A stretch of 64,000 nt of DNA from Microbacterium galbinum (GTDB taxonomy: Bacteria; Actinomycetota; Actinomycetes; Actinomycetales; Microbacteriaceae), in NCBI RefSeq assembly GCF_023091225.1, contig NZ_JAHWXM010000001.1:2046001-2110000 (forward strand), read 5' to 3'. A program made the position numbers and the translations under genes. How positions within the stretch are numbered: the stretch's first letter is position 1; each line of letters starts with the position of its first letter. The notes under the pieces are model-generated. The model did not search any database and had not been told where the DNA came from. It saw only the letters and a program-made list of their open reading frames with translations. This document shows, one piece after another, positions 1 to 8,569 of the stretch.

Positions 1-432
1 GAGGGCTCCGAGGAAGGCGAGCCACACGAACTGCGATGCATCGCGTAGGCCGAGCAGACTCACCCCGAGTGCCACCGCCAGCGCTGCGCCGGCGTTCACA
101 CCGAGGATGCCGGGATCGGCGAGCGGATTGCGGGTGAAAGCCTGGATGAGCGCTCCCGCGACGCCGAGGGCGGCTCCGGCGACCAGCCCGGTGACCGTGC
201 GGGGAACGCGGAGGTCGAGGACCACGTAGGCGGTCTCCGCCGTGCCGTCGCCACGCAGCGCCGCGGCCACGGCGTCGAGCGGGAGCGGGTTGGCGCCGAC
301 GGCGAGCGAGAGCAGCACGGCGCACACGAGCGCGGCCAGGAGGATCAGGGTCCCCCCGACCGCGCGCGCACGACGGCGGGGGCGCCGCGTCGGCGGCGCC
401 CCCGCGATGTTCATGGTGGAGGCGATGGTCAC
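1..432 (-). CDS. Iron-siderophore ABC transporter permease, FecCD family (partial)
   Basis: N-terminal part (about 143 residues) of an inner-membrane permease that takes ferric siderophore from a lipoprotein receptor; the gene runs off the left edge. The frame shows an Arg-rich N-terminus, a first membrane helix (LILLAALVCAVLLSLAVG) and the FecCD hallmark RVPRT...AGAALGVAGALIQ followed by NPLADPGILGVNAGAA. A GTG at 432 overlaps the TGA of the upstream binding-protein gene (GTGA), indicating translational coupling. ATG at 414 is the alternative start. Together with the next gene it forms an iron-uptake operon. Confidence 0.9.
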   Translation of the reverse strand, partial: MTIASTMNIAGAPPTRRPRRRARAVGGTLILLAALVCAVLLSLAVGANPLPLDAVAAALRGDGTAETAYVVLDLRVPRTVTGLVAGAALGVAGALIQAFTRNPLADPGILGVNAGAALAVALGVSLLGLRDASQFVWLAFLGAL

Positions 433-1367
433 CGGGTCGTTTCGAGGAACGCCTCGATGTCGTCGAGCACCGACTGGGCGCCCTTCGGGCCCACGCCCGA
501 CACCCAGTAGCTGGTGTCGACCGGGGTCACCGAGGGGAAGGCATCCGCGTTCTGGGCGATCGCGTCGGGGATCTCCGACTCGTCATCGACGTCGGCGACG
601 GTGACGAAGACGTGATCGGCGGTGGCCGACAGGATGTTCTCCGGCGAGATGTCGGCCTGCAGCCCATCGGCCCAGTCCTGATCCGGGATCGTGAATCCGA
701 CGCACTCGAGCAGGCTGCCCGAGAACGACACGGGGCCGTAGAGGCTCAGCGTAGTCTCGTCGCGGGGGCGGATCAGCTGCACGGTCTGGCCGTCGACCGC
801 GTACTCGTCGGCCAGAGCCTCGCAGCGTTCATCGACCGCGGTGAGCAGGTCGGAGACCTCGTCCTCGCGGCCCAGTGCCTCACCGATGAGCAGCGCGTTG
901 TCGCGCCACGGGTCGGCCTGCGTCTCGATGAAGACGGTCGGAGCGATGGCCGACAGCTGCTCGTAGAGTTCGGAATGGCGGGCCTCGGTACCGAGGATCA
1001 GGTCGGGCTTCAGCGCGGCGATCGCCTCGAGGTCGGGCTCGGGAACGGTACCGACGGGTTCGACGCCGTCGGCCTCGAGGTAGGCGGGAGCGCCGGTGAC
1101 GTTGCTGGCGACCGCGGCCCCGACCGGCTCGATGCCGACTGCTACGGCGGTGTCGAGCTCGAGCGGCTCGAGGGTCACGACACGCTGCGGGTCGTCGGGC
1201 ACGGCCGTGGTGCCGCGGGCGTGGTCGACCTCGTGCGTTCCGCTGGTCTCGGGTGCGGGATCGCCCTCGGCGGGAGCGTCGGCGGCCGCGCATCCGGACA
1301 GCAGGAGGAGGGCGCAGGCCGAGGCAGCGAGGAGCGCGCCGGAGCGGCGACGGGCACGTGAGAGCAT
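429..1367 (-). CDS. Iron-siderophore ABC transporter substrate-binding lipoprotein
   Basis: Extracellular receptor for a ferric siderophore, FepB/FecB-like (periplasmic-binding fold with two lobes). About 312 residues. The N-terminus MLSRARRRSG is followed by a hydrophobic stretch and lipobox LLLLSGC, so it should be lipid-anchored. The segment RGTTAVPDDPQRVVTLEPLE and the helical ALKPDLILG element are typical of the TroA/FepB superfamily. ATG 1367 was chosen because it places the signal peptide at the start; an in-frame ATG at 1427 would add a non-signal extension and cross the iron box. It precedes the FecCD permease with a 4-base overlap. Ligand is unknown. Confidence 0.92.
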   Translation of the reverse strand: MLSRARRRSGALLAASACALLLLSGCAAADAPAEGDPAPETSGTHEVDHARGTTAVPDDPQRVVTLEPLELDTAVAVGIEPVGAAVASNVTGAPAYLEADGVEPVGTVPEPDLEAIAALKPDLILGTEARHSELYEQLSAIAPTVFIETQADPWRDNALLIGEALGREDEVSDLLTAVDERCEALADEYAVDGQTVQLIRPRDETTLSLYGPVSFSGSLLECVGFTIPDQDWADGLQADISPENILSATADHVFVTVADVDDESEIPDAIAQNADAFPSVTPVDTSYWVSGVGPKGAQSVLDDIEAFLETTR

Positions 1368-1419
1368 GACGAATCGTCTCTTTCTGAGGGAGTCGGGGGG
1401 TCGATCGGGCCGAACGAGG

Positions 1420-1438
1420 TTTGGCAAGGCAACCCTAA
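1420..1438 (-). promoter_or_regulatory. DtxR/IdeR-like iron box
   Basis: On the minus strand this reads TTAGGGTTGCCTTGCCAAA. By hand it agrees at 14 of 19 positions with the actinobacterial iron-regulator consensus TTAGGTTAGSCTAACCTAA. It lies 53 bases upstream of the binding-protein start, suitable for iron-dependent repression of the importer. No regulator gene for it is in the window. Confidence 0.55.
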
Positions 1439-1651
1439 CATCCGCGACAACGAGTGCCGAAGTCAGGGACCTGGGCGGTACTCGTTTCCGCGGCTCTCCC
1501 CGCAGTGCATCGATCGGTCACAGAAGTCGGTTCTCGGGGCTCAGAACCGACGTTTCGCACCGGTCAGTGCGGTGTGGGGGCGCGTGCGGGCGGAAGGCCG
1601 GGGCGCGGGGTGCGCGTGGGGGCGGGGGTTGGTCGGACGGATGCTTTGCTA

Positions 1652-1657
1652 TAGCGT
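1652..1657 (+). promoter_or_regulatory. -10 element of a probable leaderless promoter
   Basis: TAGCGT (TANNNT) is followed by exactly six bases and then ATG 1664. There is no Shine-Dalgarno sequence in front of that ATG, so transcription probably starts at or next to the start codon. Confidence 0.5.
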
Positions 1658-1663
1658 TTAGTG

Positions 1664-2413
1664 ATGGACACTCGCCGCGCACTCATCACCGGGGCCAGCT
1701 CCGGCATCGGGACGGCCGCCGCCCTCGAACTCGCCCGCGAGGGGCTCGACGTCTGGCTGACCTACACCGGGCGCGAGGCCGAGGCCGCTCGTGTCGCCGA
1801 GGACTGCCGCGCGGCCGGGGCGTCCGATGTGCGGGTCTCGCGACTCGACCTGCGCGACCCCGCCTCGATCGATGCATTGGTCGCGGAGATCACGGATGCC
1901 TGGGGCGAACTGCACGTGCTCGTGAACAACGGCGGCGTGTGCCCCTACACGCCCTACGACGAAATCGACATCGAGGAGTGGGACGGCGTGCTCGAGACGA
2001 ACGTGCGCGGCACGTTCCTGTTGACGCGCGGGTCGCTACCGCTGCTGCGCGCCGCCGCGGGCGATCGCAGCGTCATCAACCTGTCGTCGATCGCCGGACA
2101 GGTGGGCGCCCTGCAGACCGGGCTGCACTACGCCGCGAGCAAGGGCGCGATCCTGGCATTGACCCGCAGCTTCGCCCGCCACCTGGCGCCGGAGGGGATT
2201 CGCGTCAACGCCGTCACCCCGGGGCCCGTGGCCAGTGCGATCACCGATCAGCTGCAGGGCGAGGGACGCGCGAAGCTCGAGGCATCGATCCCGCTCGGGG
2301 AGTTCGGACAGCCGGCCGACGTCGCCTGGATCATCGCCTCACTCGCCTCGCCGCGGGCGGGTTTCATCACCGGCGCCACGTACGACGTCAACGGAGGCGT
2401 TCGCATTGACTGA
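1664..2413 (+). CDS. SDR family oxidoreductase (3-oxoacyl-ACP reductase-like)
   Basis: Classical NAD(P)-dependent short-chain dehydrogenase, 249 residues, cytosolic. Visible motifs: cofactor loop TGASSGIG at residues 9-16, NNGG after beta-4, catalytic Ser in INLSSIAG, catalytic YAASK, and a C-terminal NGGVRID typical of FabG-like enzymes. It reduces or oxidises a carbonyl/alcohol, but the substrate cannot be read from sequence. ATG 1664 is preferred to GTG 1661 because it sits six bases after a -10 element. The SnoaL-like gene follows directly with an overlap, suggesting a two-gene unit at the edge of the sugar-catabolism locus. Confidence 0.9.
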   Translation: MDTRRALITGASSGIGTAAALELAREGLDVWLTYTGREAEAARVAEDCRAAGASDVRVSRLDLRDPASIDALVAEITDAWGELHVLVNNGGVCPYTPYDEIDIEEWDGVLETNVRGTFLLTRGSLPLLRAAAGDRSVINLSSIAGQVGALQTGLHYAASKGAILALTRSFARHLAPEGIRVNAVTPGPVASAITDQLQGEGRAKLEASIPLGEFGQPADVAWIIASLASPRAGFITGATYDVNGGVRID

Positions 2414-2753
2414 CAGCATCCACTCCCGGTCCGCGGAGCAGACCGTGCAGGACCAGCTCGACGCGTTCAACGCGCACGACCTCGAGGCTTTCGTCGCGAC
2501 ATACGCCTCGGATGCCGTCATCACCGGCGTCGCTCCGGAGCCGATCGTCGGCACCGCCGCGATCCGCGCCTTCTACGAGCCGCGGCTGCAGAACCCCGAG
2601 CTGTCGTGCGTGATCGAGCAGACCGTGCTCTTCGGCGACCGGTGGGTCGTCGCACAGGAGCAGGTCGTCAACGCGGGCACCGCGACCGAGACCATCGCCA
2701 CCTTCGACGTCGTCGACGGGCTGATCTCGCGCGCCTCGATGCTCAAGGCGTAG
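2406..2753 (+). CDS. Nuclear transport factor 2 / SnoaL-like domain protein
   Basis: Small 115-residue protein of the NTF2-like (SnoaL/ketosteroid-isomerase) fold: QDQLDAFNAHDLEAFVATYA is the usual N-terminal helix pair and GTAAIRAFYEPRL the second conserved segment. Such domains bind small hydrophobic ligands or act as isomerases or hydrolases; the role here is unknown. The start is inferred as TTG 2406, which overlaps the stop of the preceding SDR and has a GGAGG at 2393-2397 eight bases upstream. No ATG or GTG fits better. Coupling suggests it works with that SDR. Confidence 0.75.
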   Translation: MTDSIHSRSAEQTVQDQLDAFNAHDLEAFVATYASDAVITGVAPEPIVGTAAIRAFYEPRLQNPELSCVIEQTVLFGDRWVVAQEQVVNAGTATETIATFDVVDGLISRASMLKA

Positions 2754-2773
2754 GCAGGACCAGCCTCACCGAC

Positions 2774-2870
2774 CTGGGTCGCTGAGCCCGTCGGAGCATC
2801 ACGGGGCGGCCCTCCGTCTCGCTTCGCTCGGTCAGGAACCGGCGAGAAGGCTACGGTTCCTGAGCGAAGG
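2774..2870. repeat. Dispersed inverted repeat (family A) between convergent genes
   Basis: Contains CTGGGTCGCTGAGCCCGTCGG (2775-2795) and a second pair, GCTCGGTCAGGAACC and GGTTCCTGAGCGAAGG, in opposite orientation. The same words recur at many places in the window. It lies between two convergent gene ends and may act as a bidirectional terminator. Confidence 0.6.
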
Positions 2871-3675
2871 GCGCTCGGGAACCGGAACCCGAGAAGCGCT
2901 CGCGCAGCGCGGGGTCGACGGCGACGTCGCCGAAGGATGCCGTCCACGCCCCGTCGACCGCGATCGACTGCCCCGAGAGGTACGGCGCCGCGTCCGACAG
3001 CAGGAACGCGGTGACCGCTGCGACCTCCTCGGCTCGCGCGATGCGCCCCATGGGCGGCCCCTCGGACAGTGCCCGCTCGGCGGCTATCGGGTCGACGGAT
3101 GCCGCGATCTGCGCCTCGAGGTGCGGAGTGCGCACCCCGCCCGGTGCGACCGTGTTCGCACGGATGCCGAGTGCTCCGTAGGTCACCGCCACACTGCGGC
3201 TGAGCGCATCGATGCCGCCCTTCGTGAACTCGTAGGCGGCGTGGTCGACGAACGACGCCCGCCCATGGATCGAGCCGATGTTCACGATCGCCCCGGCGAT
3301 GCCCTGATCCACGAAGGCCGAGACGGCGGCGGAACACCCCCAGAGGTAGCCGAAGCCGTTGATGTCGAGGATCTCGCGGACCACGCGTTCGTCGAGCTCG
3401 TGCAGCGGTGTGCGCTTCGTGATCCCCGCGTTGTTCACCCACCCGGCCAGCGGCGCGAGACCGCGGGCGACCGAGGCGGCCCGCTCGTGCGCCGCGCGAT
3501 CCGACGCATCGCCGAGCACCACCTCGGCCACCACGCCGGCCTCGACCGTGCCCGATCCGGGCGAGCGCTCGAGCCCGACCACGACCCAGCCGTCGGCCGT
3601 CAGCCGCTCGGCGACCGCGCGGCCGATGCCCTTTCCGCTCCCGGTCACCACGACACTGCGCATGGCGTCAGTCAT
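2851..3675 (-). CDS. SDR family oxidoreductase
   Basis: Short-chain dehydrogenase, 274 residues: cofactor motif TGSGKGIG at residues 11-18, VNNAGIT, catalytic Ser in NIGSIHG, and YEFTK as the YxxxK pair. The C-terminus SGQSIAVDGAWTASFG is that of a classical SDR. ATG 3675 has a strong GGAGGAGAGG ribosome-binding site and lies inside the last codons of the upstream enolase-family gene (8-base overlap). It is thus the last gene of a tightly packed operon with the ceramidase-like, SDR and enolase-family genes. It probably oxidises an intermediate of the same sugar-acid route, which is an inference from context. Confidence 0.9.
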   Translation of the reverse strand: MTDAMRSVVVTGSGKGIGRAVAERLTADGWVVVGLERSPGSGTVEAGVVAEVVLGDASDRAAHERAASVARGLAPLAGWVNNAGITKRTPLHELDERVVREILDINGFGYLWGCSAAVSAFVDQGIAGAIVNIGSIHGRASFVDHAAYEFTKGGIDALSRSVAVTYGALGIRANTVAPGGVRTPHLEAQIAASVDPIAAERALSEGPPMGRIARAEEVAAVTAFLLSDAAPYLSGQSIAVDGAWTASFGDVAVDPALRERFSGSGSRAPFAQEP

Positions 3676-4765
3676 CACCCTCTCCTCCCGAGAACGCGCC
3701 GAGATCGAAGACCCCCGGATCGAGGGTGAACCCGAGGCCCGCGGCATCCGTCGGCCTGACCGTGCCGTCGAACACCGGTCCTCCGACGATGAACGACGGC
3801 GCCGGGTCGTAAGGGTTCGTGCCGCGCGCGAAGGTCTCGACGCCGATGCCGAGATGCGCCGTGACCTCGGGATACACGTGGCCCGACACCGGAACGCCAC
3901 GATCCGACGCCCAGGCGATGAGTTCGCGGGCCGGCGTCACTCCTCCGACCGCCACCACGTCGAGGCGCAGCACGTCGACGGCCTCGGCCTCGACCAGTGC
4001 GCGCAGCACGGCGGGGTCGGTCACCTCGTCGCCGACGGACACGCGCAGCCCGCTCTCGCGGCGGATGCGCGCGCACCCCGCGGCGTCCTCCGGGAGCAGC
4101 GGGTCCTCGAGCCAGGCGAGGCGCGGGTCTCCCCACTGCGCGATCTCGGCCAGCGCCTCGTCGGCATCGCGCCAGCCGAAGCCGACGTCGACGACGAGAC
4201 CGGTCCCCGACGGCAGATCATCGCCGAGCAGGGCCAGCAGTTCGCGCATGTATGCCGGATCGGGCATACGCGAGATCTTCACCTGCGACCACCCGTCCGC
4301 CTGGGCGAGCACCTCGTCGGCGACCTCTCGAGGCGCACGCGCCGCCGAGGGGTAGGCGGCCACGAGCATCGCGTCGCGCGGGGCGTCCCCCGTGCCGAGC
4401 ATCCGCCACAGGGGCATCTCCGCCCGTCGCGCGGCGACATCCCACAGCGCGATGTCGACCAGTCCGATCGCTCGGCGCACGAGGCCGACGCGCCCGACGA
4501 TCGCGGTGCCGCGCAGCATCCGGTCCCATGTCGCGGCCGGATCGTCGGCATCCGCTCCGATCGCGTGCCCCACCACGAGCCGCTCGACGATCTCGGCCAT
4601 CGGCGCCTCGCGCGACAGGCAGTAGGCGACGCCCGAGAAACCATCGGCGTCGGATGCGCGCACCGCGCTGTACTCGCGCCGGGTCACCGTCATCGCCCCG
4701 AGGTGCAGGGGCGCCGGAAGGGGCAGCACCGCCGTCGCCGTGTCGATGCGCGCGATGCCGGTCAT
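3668..4765 (-). CDS. Mandelate racemase/enolase superfamily dehydratase
   Basis: 365-residue enolase-superfamily enzyme, probably a sugar-acid dehydratase that removes water from an aldonate by proton abstraction next to the carboxylate. Visible: QVKISR on the second barrel strand (general-base Lys region), metal ligands in VVDVGFGW, WLEDPLLPED and VGDEVTDP, and a late His in PVSGHVYPE, which is the His base of the mandelate-racemase subgroup. ATG 4765 overlaps the upstream SDR stop (ATGA). Neighbouring SDRs and the FCD-type regulator support an aldonate pathway, such as a fuconate- or rhamnonate-type route, but the substrate is not determined. Confidence 0.85.
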   Translation of the reverse strand: MTGIARIDTATAVLPLPAPLHLGAMTVTRREYSAVRASDADGFSGVAYCLSREAPMAEIVERLVVGHAIGADADDPAATWDRMLRGTAIVGRVGLVRRAIGLVDIALWDVAARRAEMPLWRMLGTGDAPRDAMLVAAYPSAARAPREVADEVLAQADGWSQVKISRMPDPAYMRELLALLGDDLPSGTGLVVDVGFGWRDADEALAEIAQWGDPRLAWLEDPLLPEDAAGCARIRRESGLRVSVGDEVTDPAVLRALVEAEAVDVLRLDVVAVGGVTPARELIAWASDRGVPVSGHVYPEVTAHLGIGVETFARGTNPYDPAPSFIVGGPVFDGTVRPTDAAGLGFTLDPGVFDLGAFSGGEGDD

Positions 4766-5517
4766 GCGGGCTTCTTCGCGAGCGGCACACCGTAGTCGAC
4801 GAGGAATCCGCCGTCGACGTACAGCGTCTGCCCGTTCATGTAACGCGATTCGTCGGACACGAGAAAGCTCACGGCCGCCGCGATCTCGCTCGCCTCGGCC
4901 AACCGCCGGGCCGGGATGCGCGACAGGATCGTGTCGAGGCTGAGCGTGCCCGCCTCGACGCCCTGACGGAACACCCCGGTGTCGACGTAACCCGGGGCGA
5001 CCGCGTTGACCCGCACGCCGCGCGCGGCCCACTCGGCACCGGCGGTCGCGGTGAGACCGATCACGGCGGCCTTGGTCGTGGCGTACGGCGCGCGTCCGGC
5101 CGAGCCGCGCGACGAGATCGACGAGATGTTCACGATGCGGCCATCCCCGCGCTCGAGCATCCGGCGTCCGGCCGCCTGCAGCGCCGAGAAGACGCCGTGC
5201 AGGTTCACGTCGACGACCGCCTGCCATTCGCTCCACGTGAGGTCTTCGATCCCGCGATGCCGCTGGATCCCGGCGTTGTTCACGAGAACTTCGATGGGCC
5301 CGAGCTCGGCTTCGATGTCGCCGAACACGCGATCGACGCCGTCGTGATCGGTGACGTCGAGCTCGCGCCAGAGGATGCCGGCGGGGTTCTCACCGGCGGT
5401 GAGTCCGGGCACGCGATCGGCGGCGACGACGAGGTAGCCGTCGGCCGCGAGACGCTGGCCGATCTCCCAGCCGATGCCGGCGGAACCTCCGGTGACGATG
5501 GCGACGAGACGGGTCAT
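4762..5517 (-). CDS. SDR family oxidoreductase
   Basis: 251-residue classical SDR: VTGGSAGIG near the N-terminus, VNNAGIQRH, catalytic Ser in NISSISS and YATTK. The C-terminal NGQTLYVDGGFLVDYG is conserved in sugar-dehydrogenase-like members. Its ATG overlaps the stop of the ceramidase-like gene and its own stop overlaps the start of the enolase-family gene (both ATGA), so all are translated from one transcript. Likely an NAD(P)-dependent sugar or lactone-forming dehydrogenase upstream of the dehydratase; this is inferred from order only. Confidence 0.9.
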   Translation of the reverse strand: MTRLVAIVTGGSAGIGWEIGQRLAADGYLVVAADRVPGLTAGENPAGILWRELDVTDHDGVDRVFGDIEAELGPIEVLVNNAGIQRHRGIEDLTWSEWQAVVDVNLHGVFSALQAAGRRMLERGDGRIVNISSISSRGSAGRAPYATTKAAVIGLTATAGAEWAARGVRVNAVAPGYVDTGVFRQGVEAGTLSLDTILSRIPARRLAEASEIAAAVSFLVSDESRYMNGQTLYVDGGFLVDYGVPLAKKPA

Positions 5518-6932
5518 TTCTCTCCTGGGGTCGTGGTCGCCAGAAGCGCGGCGACGAGGTCGGTGGCGTGCTTCTCGAGAAGCTCGAGAGCGCCGGGGGC
5601 GAGCGGGGTCTGCCAGGCCTGGTAGGCGCCGCGGTCGTAGGCGTCGCGCGTGGGGAGGTACACGAAGCCGGGTCCGTTCGCGAGGTTCATCACGACGATC
5701 GGGTTCTCGGGGAACCTCGCGCGCAGGGTCGTCTGCAACCGCGAGTACGCCTCGCCCGGGTGTCCGACGATCACCGCATCGCCGAGACGCCACGCCCACA
5801 CGGGGTGCGCGACGGTCGGACCGTCGATGTACCCCTCGCGCAGATTGCGCGCGCGCCCGAGGCGCTCCTCGCGGGAGCGCGGATCGATGTCGGCCCACTC
5901 GCGCGCCAGATCGTCGAGCGTCGGCAGGTCGCGCAGGGGGAGGGAGACGGATGCCGTGACGCCGGCCGAGCGCCCTTCGTCTCGTCGCTCCGCTCCTCGC
6001 TCAGGGACCCGTTTGCGCCCCGCCCACACCGCCAGCGGCGCACCCGACTCGACGATGCGATCGAGCGTGAGTTCCTCGCCCGGAACCGGCAGCGCGTCCA
6101 CCGCCGCGAGCACGGCGTGCCCGAGCGAGCGGCCGTGACGATCGGCCACCGTCACATCTCCCGTGTACTGCTCGCGCGGGGCGAGTTCGCCCGACGCGCC
6201 CTGCACGAACAGGCACGGGGCACCGGTCGCCGCCTCCACGACCTCTCGCATCGCGCCCACGTAGTCGGGCGACACCGCGCGACTCTGCCACGCGAGCGTC
6301 GTCGGGTGGCAGGCGTAGTTCACGAGCGTGGCGCGCACGCGACCTGCGACGCTCACCCGACCGATCACGACGGTGTCGTCGGCGACGGCATCCGGGTGGA
6401 AACCCACGAGCGCACGCCCGTCGAGATCGAGTTCGCGGTCGGCGGCGAGGGTGCAGTGTCCGGTCGTCCATTCGATCAGGCCGGCCTCGGCGGTGCTCAG
6501 CGCCTCGCGTCCGGCCGCGATGCCCGCGGCGGCGAGCGCATCGAGGTACCCGGGGATGAACTCGCCGCCGGGCAGATGCGCGTCGGCGGCGCAGAGCACG
6601 GCGCCCGCGTGCGTGTGCGAGAGCGAGAGCATGAGCTGGTCGGGAGCGAGCCCGAGGCCCGCGAGGATCGACCCGCGCACCCCCTGCTCGTCGGCGACCC
6701 GCCGCCACCAGGTGCCGTCGACCGCGAGCAGAACACGCGGACGGTCGTCGTCGCCGATCATCGCGAGGGCCGTCAGCTCGAACGGCCGATGCGCGCCCTC
6801 GGAGCGCTCCCAGTCGGCGGGCCCCCAGTTCTTGGCGCGGATGCCGGTGGGTGGCGTGATGTCTCGGCGCGCCACCCCGACCCGCAGCGCGCTGCGCGGA
6901 ATGCGAATGCTGTCACCCAGAGCGGTGTTCAT
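5514..6932 (-). CDS. Neutral/alkaline ceramidase-like hydrolase
   Basis: 472 residues, resembling the zinc-dependent neutral/alkaline non-lysosomal ceramidase superfamily: VGVARRDITPP at the N-terminus, the LSLSHTHAGAV metal-binding block, VNYACHPTTL and FVQGASGELAPRE. No signal peptide is seen, so it is probably cytosolic and not a true ceramidase; bacterial relatives sit in carbohydrate operons and their substrate is unclear. First gene of the leftward operon, followed by SDR, dehydratase and SDR. Residues about 309-325 (VPERGAERRDEGRS) are encoded by a dispersed repeat sequence that also occurs between genes, so this linker is probably an in-frame insertion. Confidence 0.75.
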   Translation of the reverse strand: MNTALGDSIRIPRSALRVGVARRDITPPTGIRAKNWGPADWERSEGAHRPFELTALAMIGDDDRPRVLLAVDGTWWRRVADEQGVRGSILAGLGLAPDQLMLSLSHTHAGAVLCAADAHLPGGEFIPGYLDALAAAGIAAGREALSTAEAGLIEWTTGHCTLAADRELDLDGRALVGFHPDAVADDTVVIGRVSVAGRVRATLVNYACHPTTLAWQSRAVSPDYVGAMREVVEAATGAPCLFVQGASGELAPREQYTGDVTVADRHGRSLGHAVLAAVDALPVPGEELTLDRIVESGAPLAVWAGRKRVPERGAERRDEGRSAGVTASVSLPLRDLPTLDDLAREWADIDPRSREERLGRARNLREGYIDGPTVAHPVWAWRLGDAVIVGHPGEAYSRLQTTLRARFPENPIVVMNLANGPGFVYLPTRDAYDRGAYQAWQTPLAPGALELLEKHATDLVAALLATTTPGEK

Positions 6933-7049
6933 CGTGGGTGCTCCCGTCGTTCGGCCGTCTCATCGACCGATGCCATAGCATCGGTGCGAGCGTGCGACCT
7001 CGGAACCCCGAGCTCCGCCGATCGCCGCCCGTTCGGAAGGACTCCCCCG

Positions 7050-7709
7050 ATGCGCACCGTGTCAGACCAGAACATCGCCGAGCAGGTCGCCGACGAGCTG
7101 CGCGCCGCGATCCACTCCGGCGAGCTCGCCCCCGGGGAGCGCCTGGTCGAGCGCAAGCTCGCCGACCGCCTCGGCGTCAGCCACATCCCGGTGCGCGAAG
7201 CCCTCACGCGGCTCGCCGAGGAGCGGCTCATCGTGCGCGAACCCCGCCGGGGTGCACGGGTCGCGGAGTTGACGGCATCCGATCTCGACGACATCTCGAG
7301 CCTGCGCATCGTGCTCGAGCAGTTCATGGCGATCCGGGTGCAGGAGCGGTGGAACGCGGATGCCGCGACGCGCCTCGAGACGATCGTCACCGCGATGGGC
7401 GCCGCCGCCCCCGGCGACGTCGACGAGGTGCTGCGGCAGGACCGGCTGTTCCACGAGACGCTCGCGGAACTGGCGGAGCACCGCTTCCTCGACGAGGTCA
7501 GCGCGCAGCTGCGCGGACGCATCGCCGGGTTCATCCGCGCCGCGAACGCCGCCCTCGACGTCGACGAGCAGGAGGAGCACGTGCGCAGCCACCAGGTGAT
7601 CGTCGACGCGCTCGCGAGCGGCGACCCCGACCGCGTGCGCACCGTCGTCGCCGGGCACATCGCCCGAGCGGTCGAACGCATCACCCCGACGACAGGAGCA
7701 GACGCATGA
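7050..7709 (+). CDS. GntR family transcriptional regulator, FCD (FadR) subfamily
   Basis: 219 residues. Winged helix-turn-helix at residues about 10-75 (IAEQVADELRAAIHSGEL, LADRLGVSHIPVREALTRL) and a C-terminal all-helical FCD ligand domain with the usual Asp/His metal residues (RQDRLFHETL, RSHQVIVDAL). Such proteins sense small carboxylates or sugar acids. Placed divergently from the ceramidase-dehydratase operon and overlapping the next SDR gene (ATGA), it is the likely regulator of this locus. ATG 7050 begins the FCD-family N-terminus; the long in-frame extension upstream is antisense to the neighbouring gene and is not real. Confidence 0.9.
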   Translation: MRTVSDQNIAEQVADELRAAIHSGELAPGERLVERKLADRLGVSHIPVREALTRLAEERLIVREPRRGARVAELTASDLDDISSLRIVLEQFMAIRVQERWNADAATRLETIVTAMGAAAPGDVDEVLRQDRLFHETLAELAEHRFLDEVSAQLRGRIAGFIRAANAALDVDEQEEHVRSHQVIVDALASGDPDRVRTVVAGHIARAVERITPTTGADA

Positions 7710-8539
7710 CCGCCAGAACGATCGTCCTCACCGGAGCATCCGACGGCATCGGCGCGGCCGCGGCCCGCCAGCTCGCCGCGACCGATCACCGGCTGATCCT
7801 CGTGGGGCGCTCGCCCGAGAAGACGAAGGCCGTGGCCGACGACACCGGCGCCGAGTACTTCTTCGCCGACTTCGCCCGCCTCGACGACGTGCGCGAGCTG
7901 GCCGCGAAGCTGACGGATGCCGTGGGCGCCGACGGCATCCACGTGCTGGCGAACAACGCCGGCGGCATCTTCGGCGACCGCACGCCCACGGTCGACGGTT
8001 TCGAGAAGACCATCCAGGTCAACCACCTCGCGCCGTTCCTGCTGACGAACCTGCTGATGCCGACGCTGCTGGCGTCGAAGGCGGCGGTGATCAACACGTC
8101 GAGCGTCGGGCACCGGCTCTTCGGGCACATCGACGTCGACGACCTCGACAACTCGAAGAAGTTCAGCGCCAACAAGGCCTACGGCGACGCGAAGCTCGCG
8201 AACGTGCTCTTCACGAAGAGCCTGCACACGAAGTTCCACCCCGACGGCTTGAGCTCGGTCGCCTTCCACCCCGGCACCGTGCAGACGAACTTCGCCTCGG
8301 ACTCGTCGAGCCTGATGCGGCTCGTCTACCGGAGTTTCCTCGGCAGGCTGCTGCTCACGAGCACAGAGGAGGGCGGCGCGATCCTGCGCTGGTTCATCGA
8401 GGGAACCCCCGATGAGACGTGGTTCTCGGGCGCCTACTACGACGAGCGCACGCTGTCGTCGAAGACCAACCCGCAGGTCGACGACCCCGCCCTCGCCGAG
8501 GCCCTCTGGCAGCGCAGCGCGGAGCTCGTCGGGCTGTAG
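7706..8539 (+). CDS. SDR family NAD(P)-dependent oxidoreductase (retinol-dehydrogenase-like)
   Basis: 277 residues: TGASDGIG cofactor loop, NNAGGIFG, NTSSVGH and YGDAK as catalytic Tyr-Lys. The pattern IQVNHLAPFLLTNLLMPTLL and the asymmetric C-terminus are those of the retinol-dehydrogenase/WWOX-type SDRs, unlike the FabG-like SDRs nearby. Starts inside the GntR stop codon (ATGA), so it is co-translated with the regulator. Substrate unknown. Confidence 0.88.
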   Translation: MTARTIVLTGASDGIGAAAARQLAATDHRLILVGRSPEKTKAVADDTGAEYFFADFARLDDVRELAAKLTDAVGADGIHVLANNAGGIFGDRTPTVDGFEKTIQVNHLAPFLLTNLLMPTLLASKAAVINTSSVGHRLFGHIDVDDLDNSKKFSANKAYGDAKLANVLFTKSLHTKFHPDGLSSVAFHPGTVQTNFASDSSSLMRLVYRSFLGRLLLTSTEEGGAILRWFIEGTPDETWFSGAYYDERTLSSKTNPQVDDPALAEALWQRSAELVGL

Positions 8540-8557
8540 GGGATCCGGCGACTTCGA

Positions 8558-8563
8558 TACTCT
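8558..8563 (+). promoter_or_regulatory. -10 element of a probable leaderless promoter
   Basis: TACTCT, then six bases, then ATG 8570. This matches the spacing seen before several other genes in the window that lack a ribosome-binding site. Confidence 0.5.
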
Positions 8564-8569
8564 TCCGGA

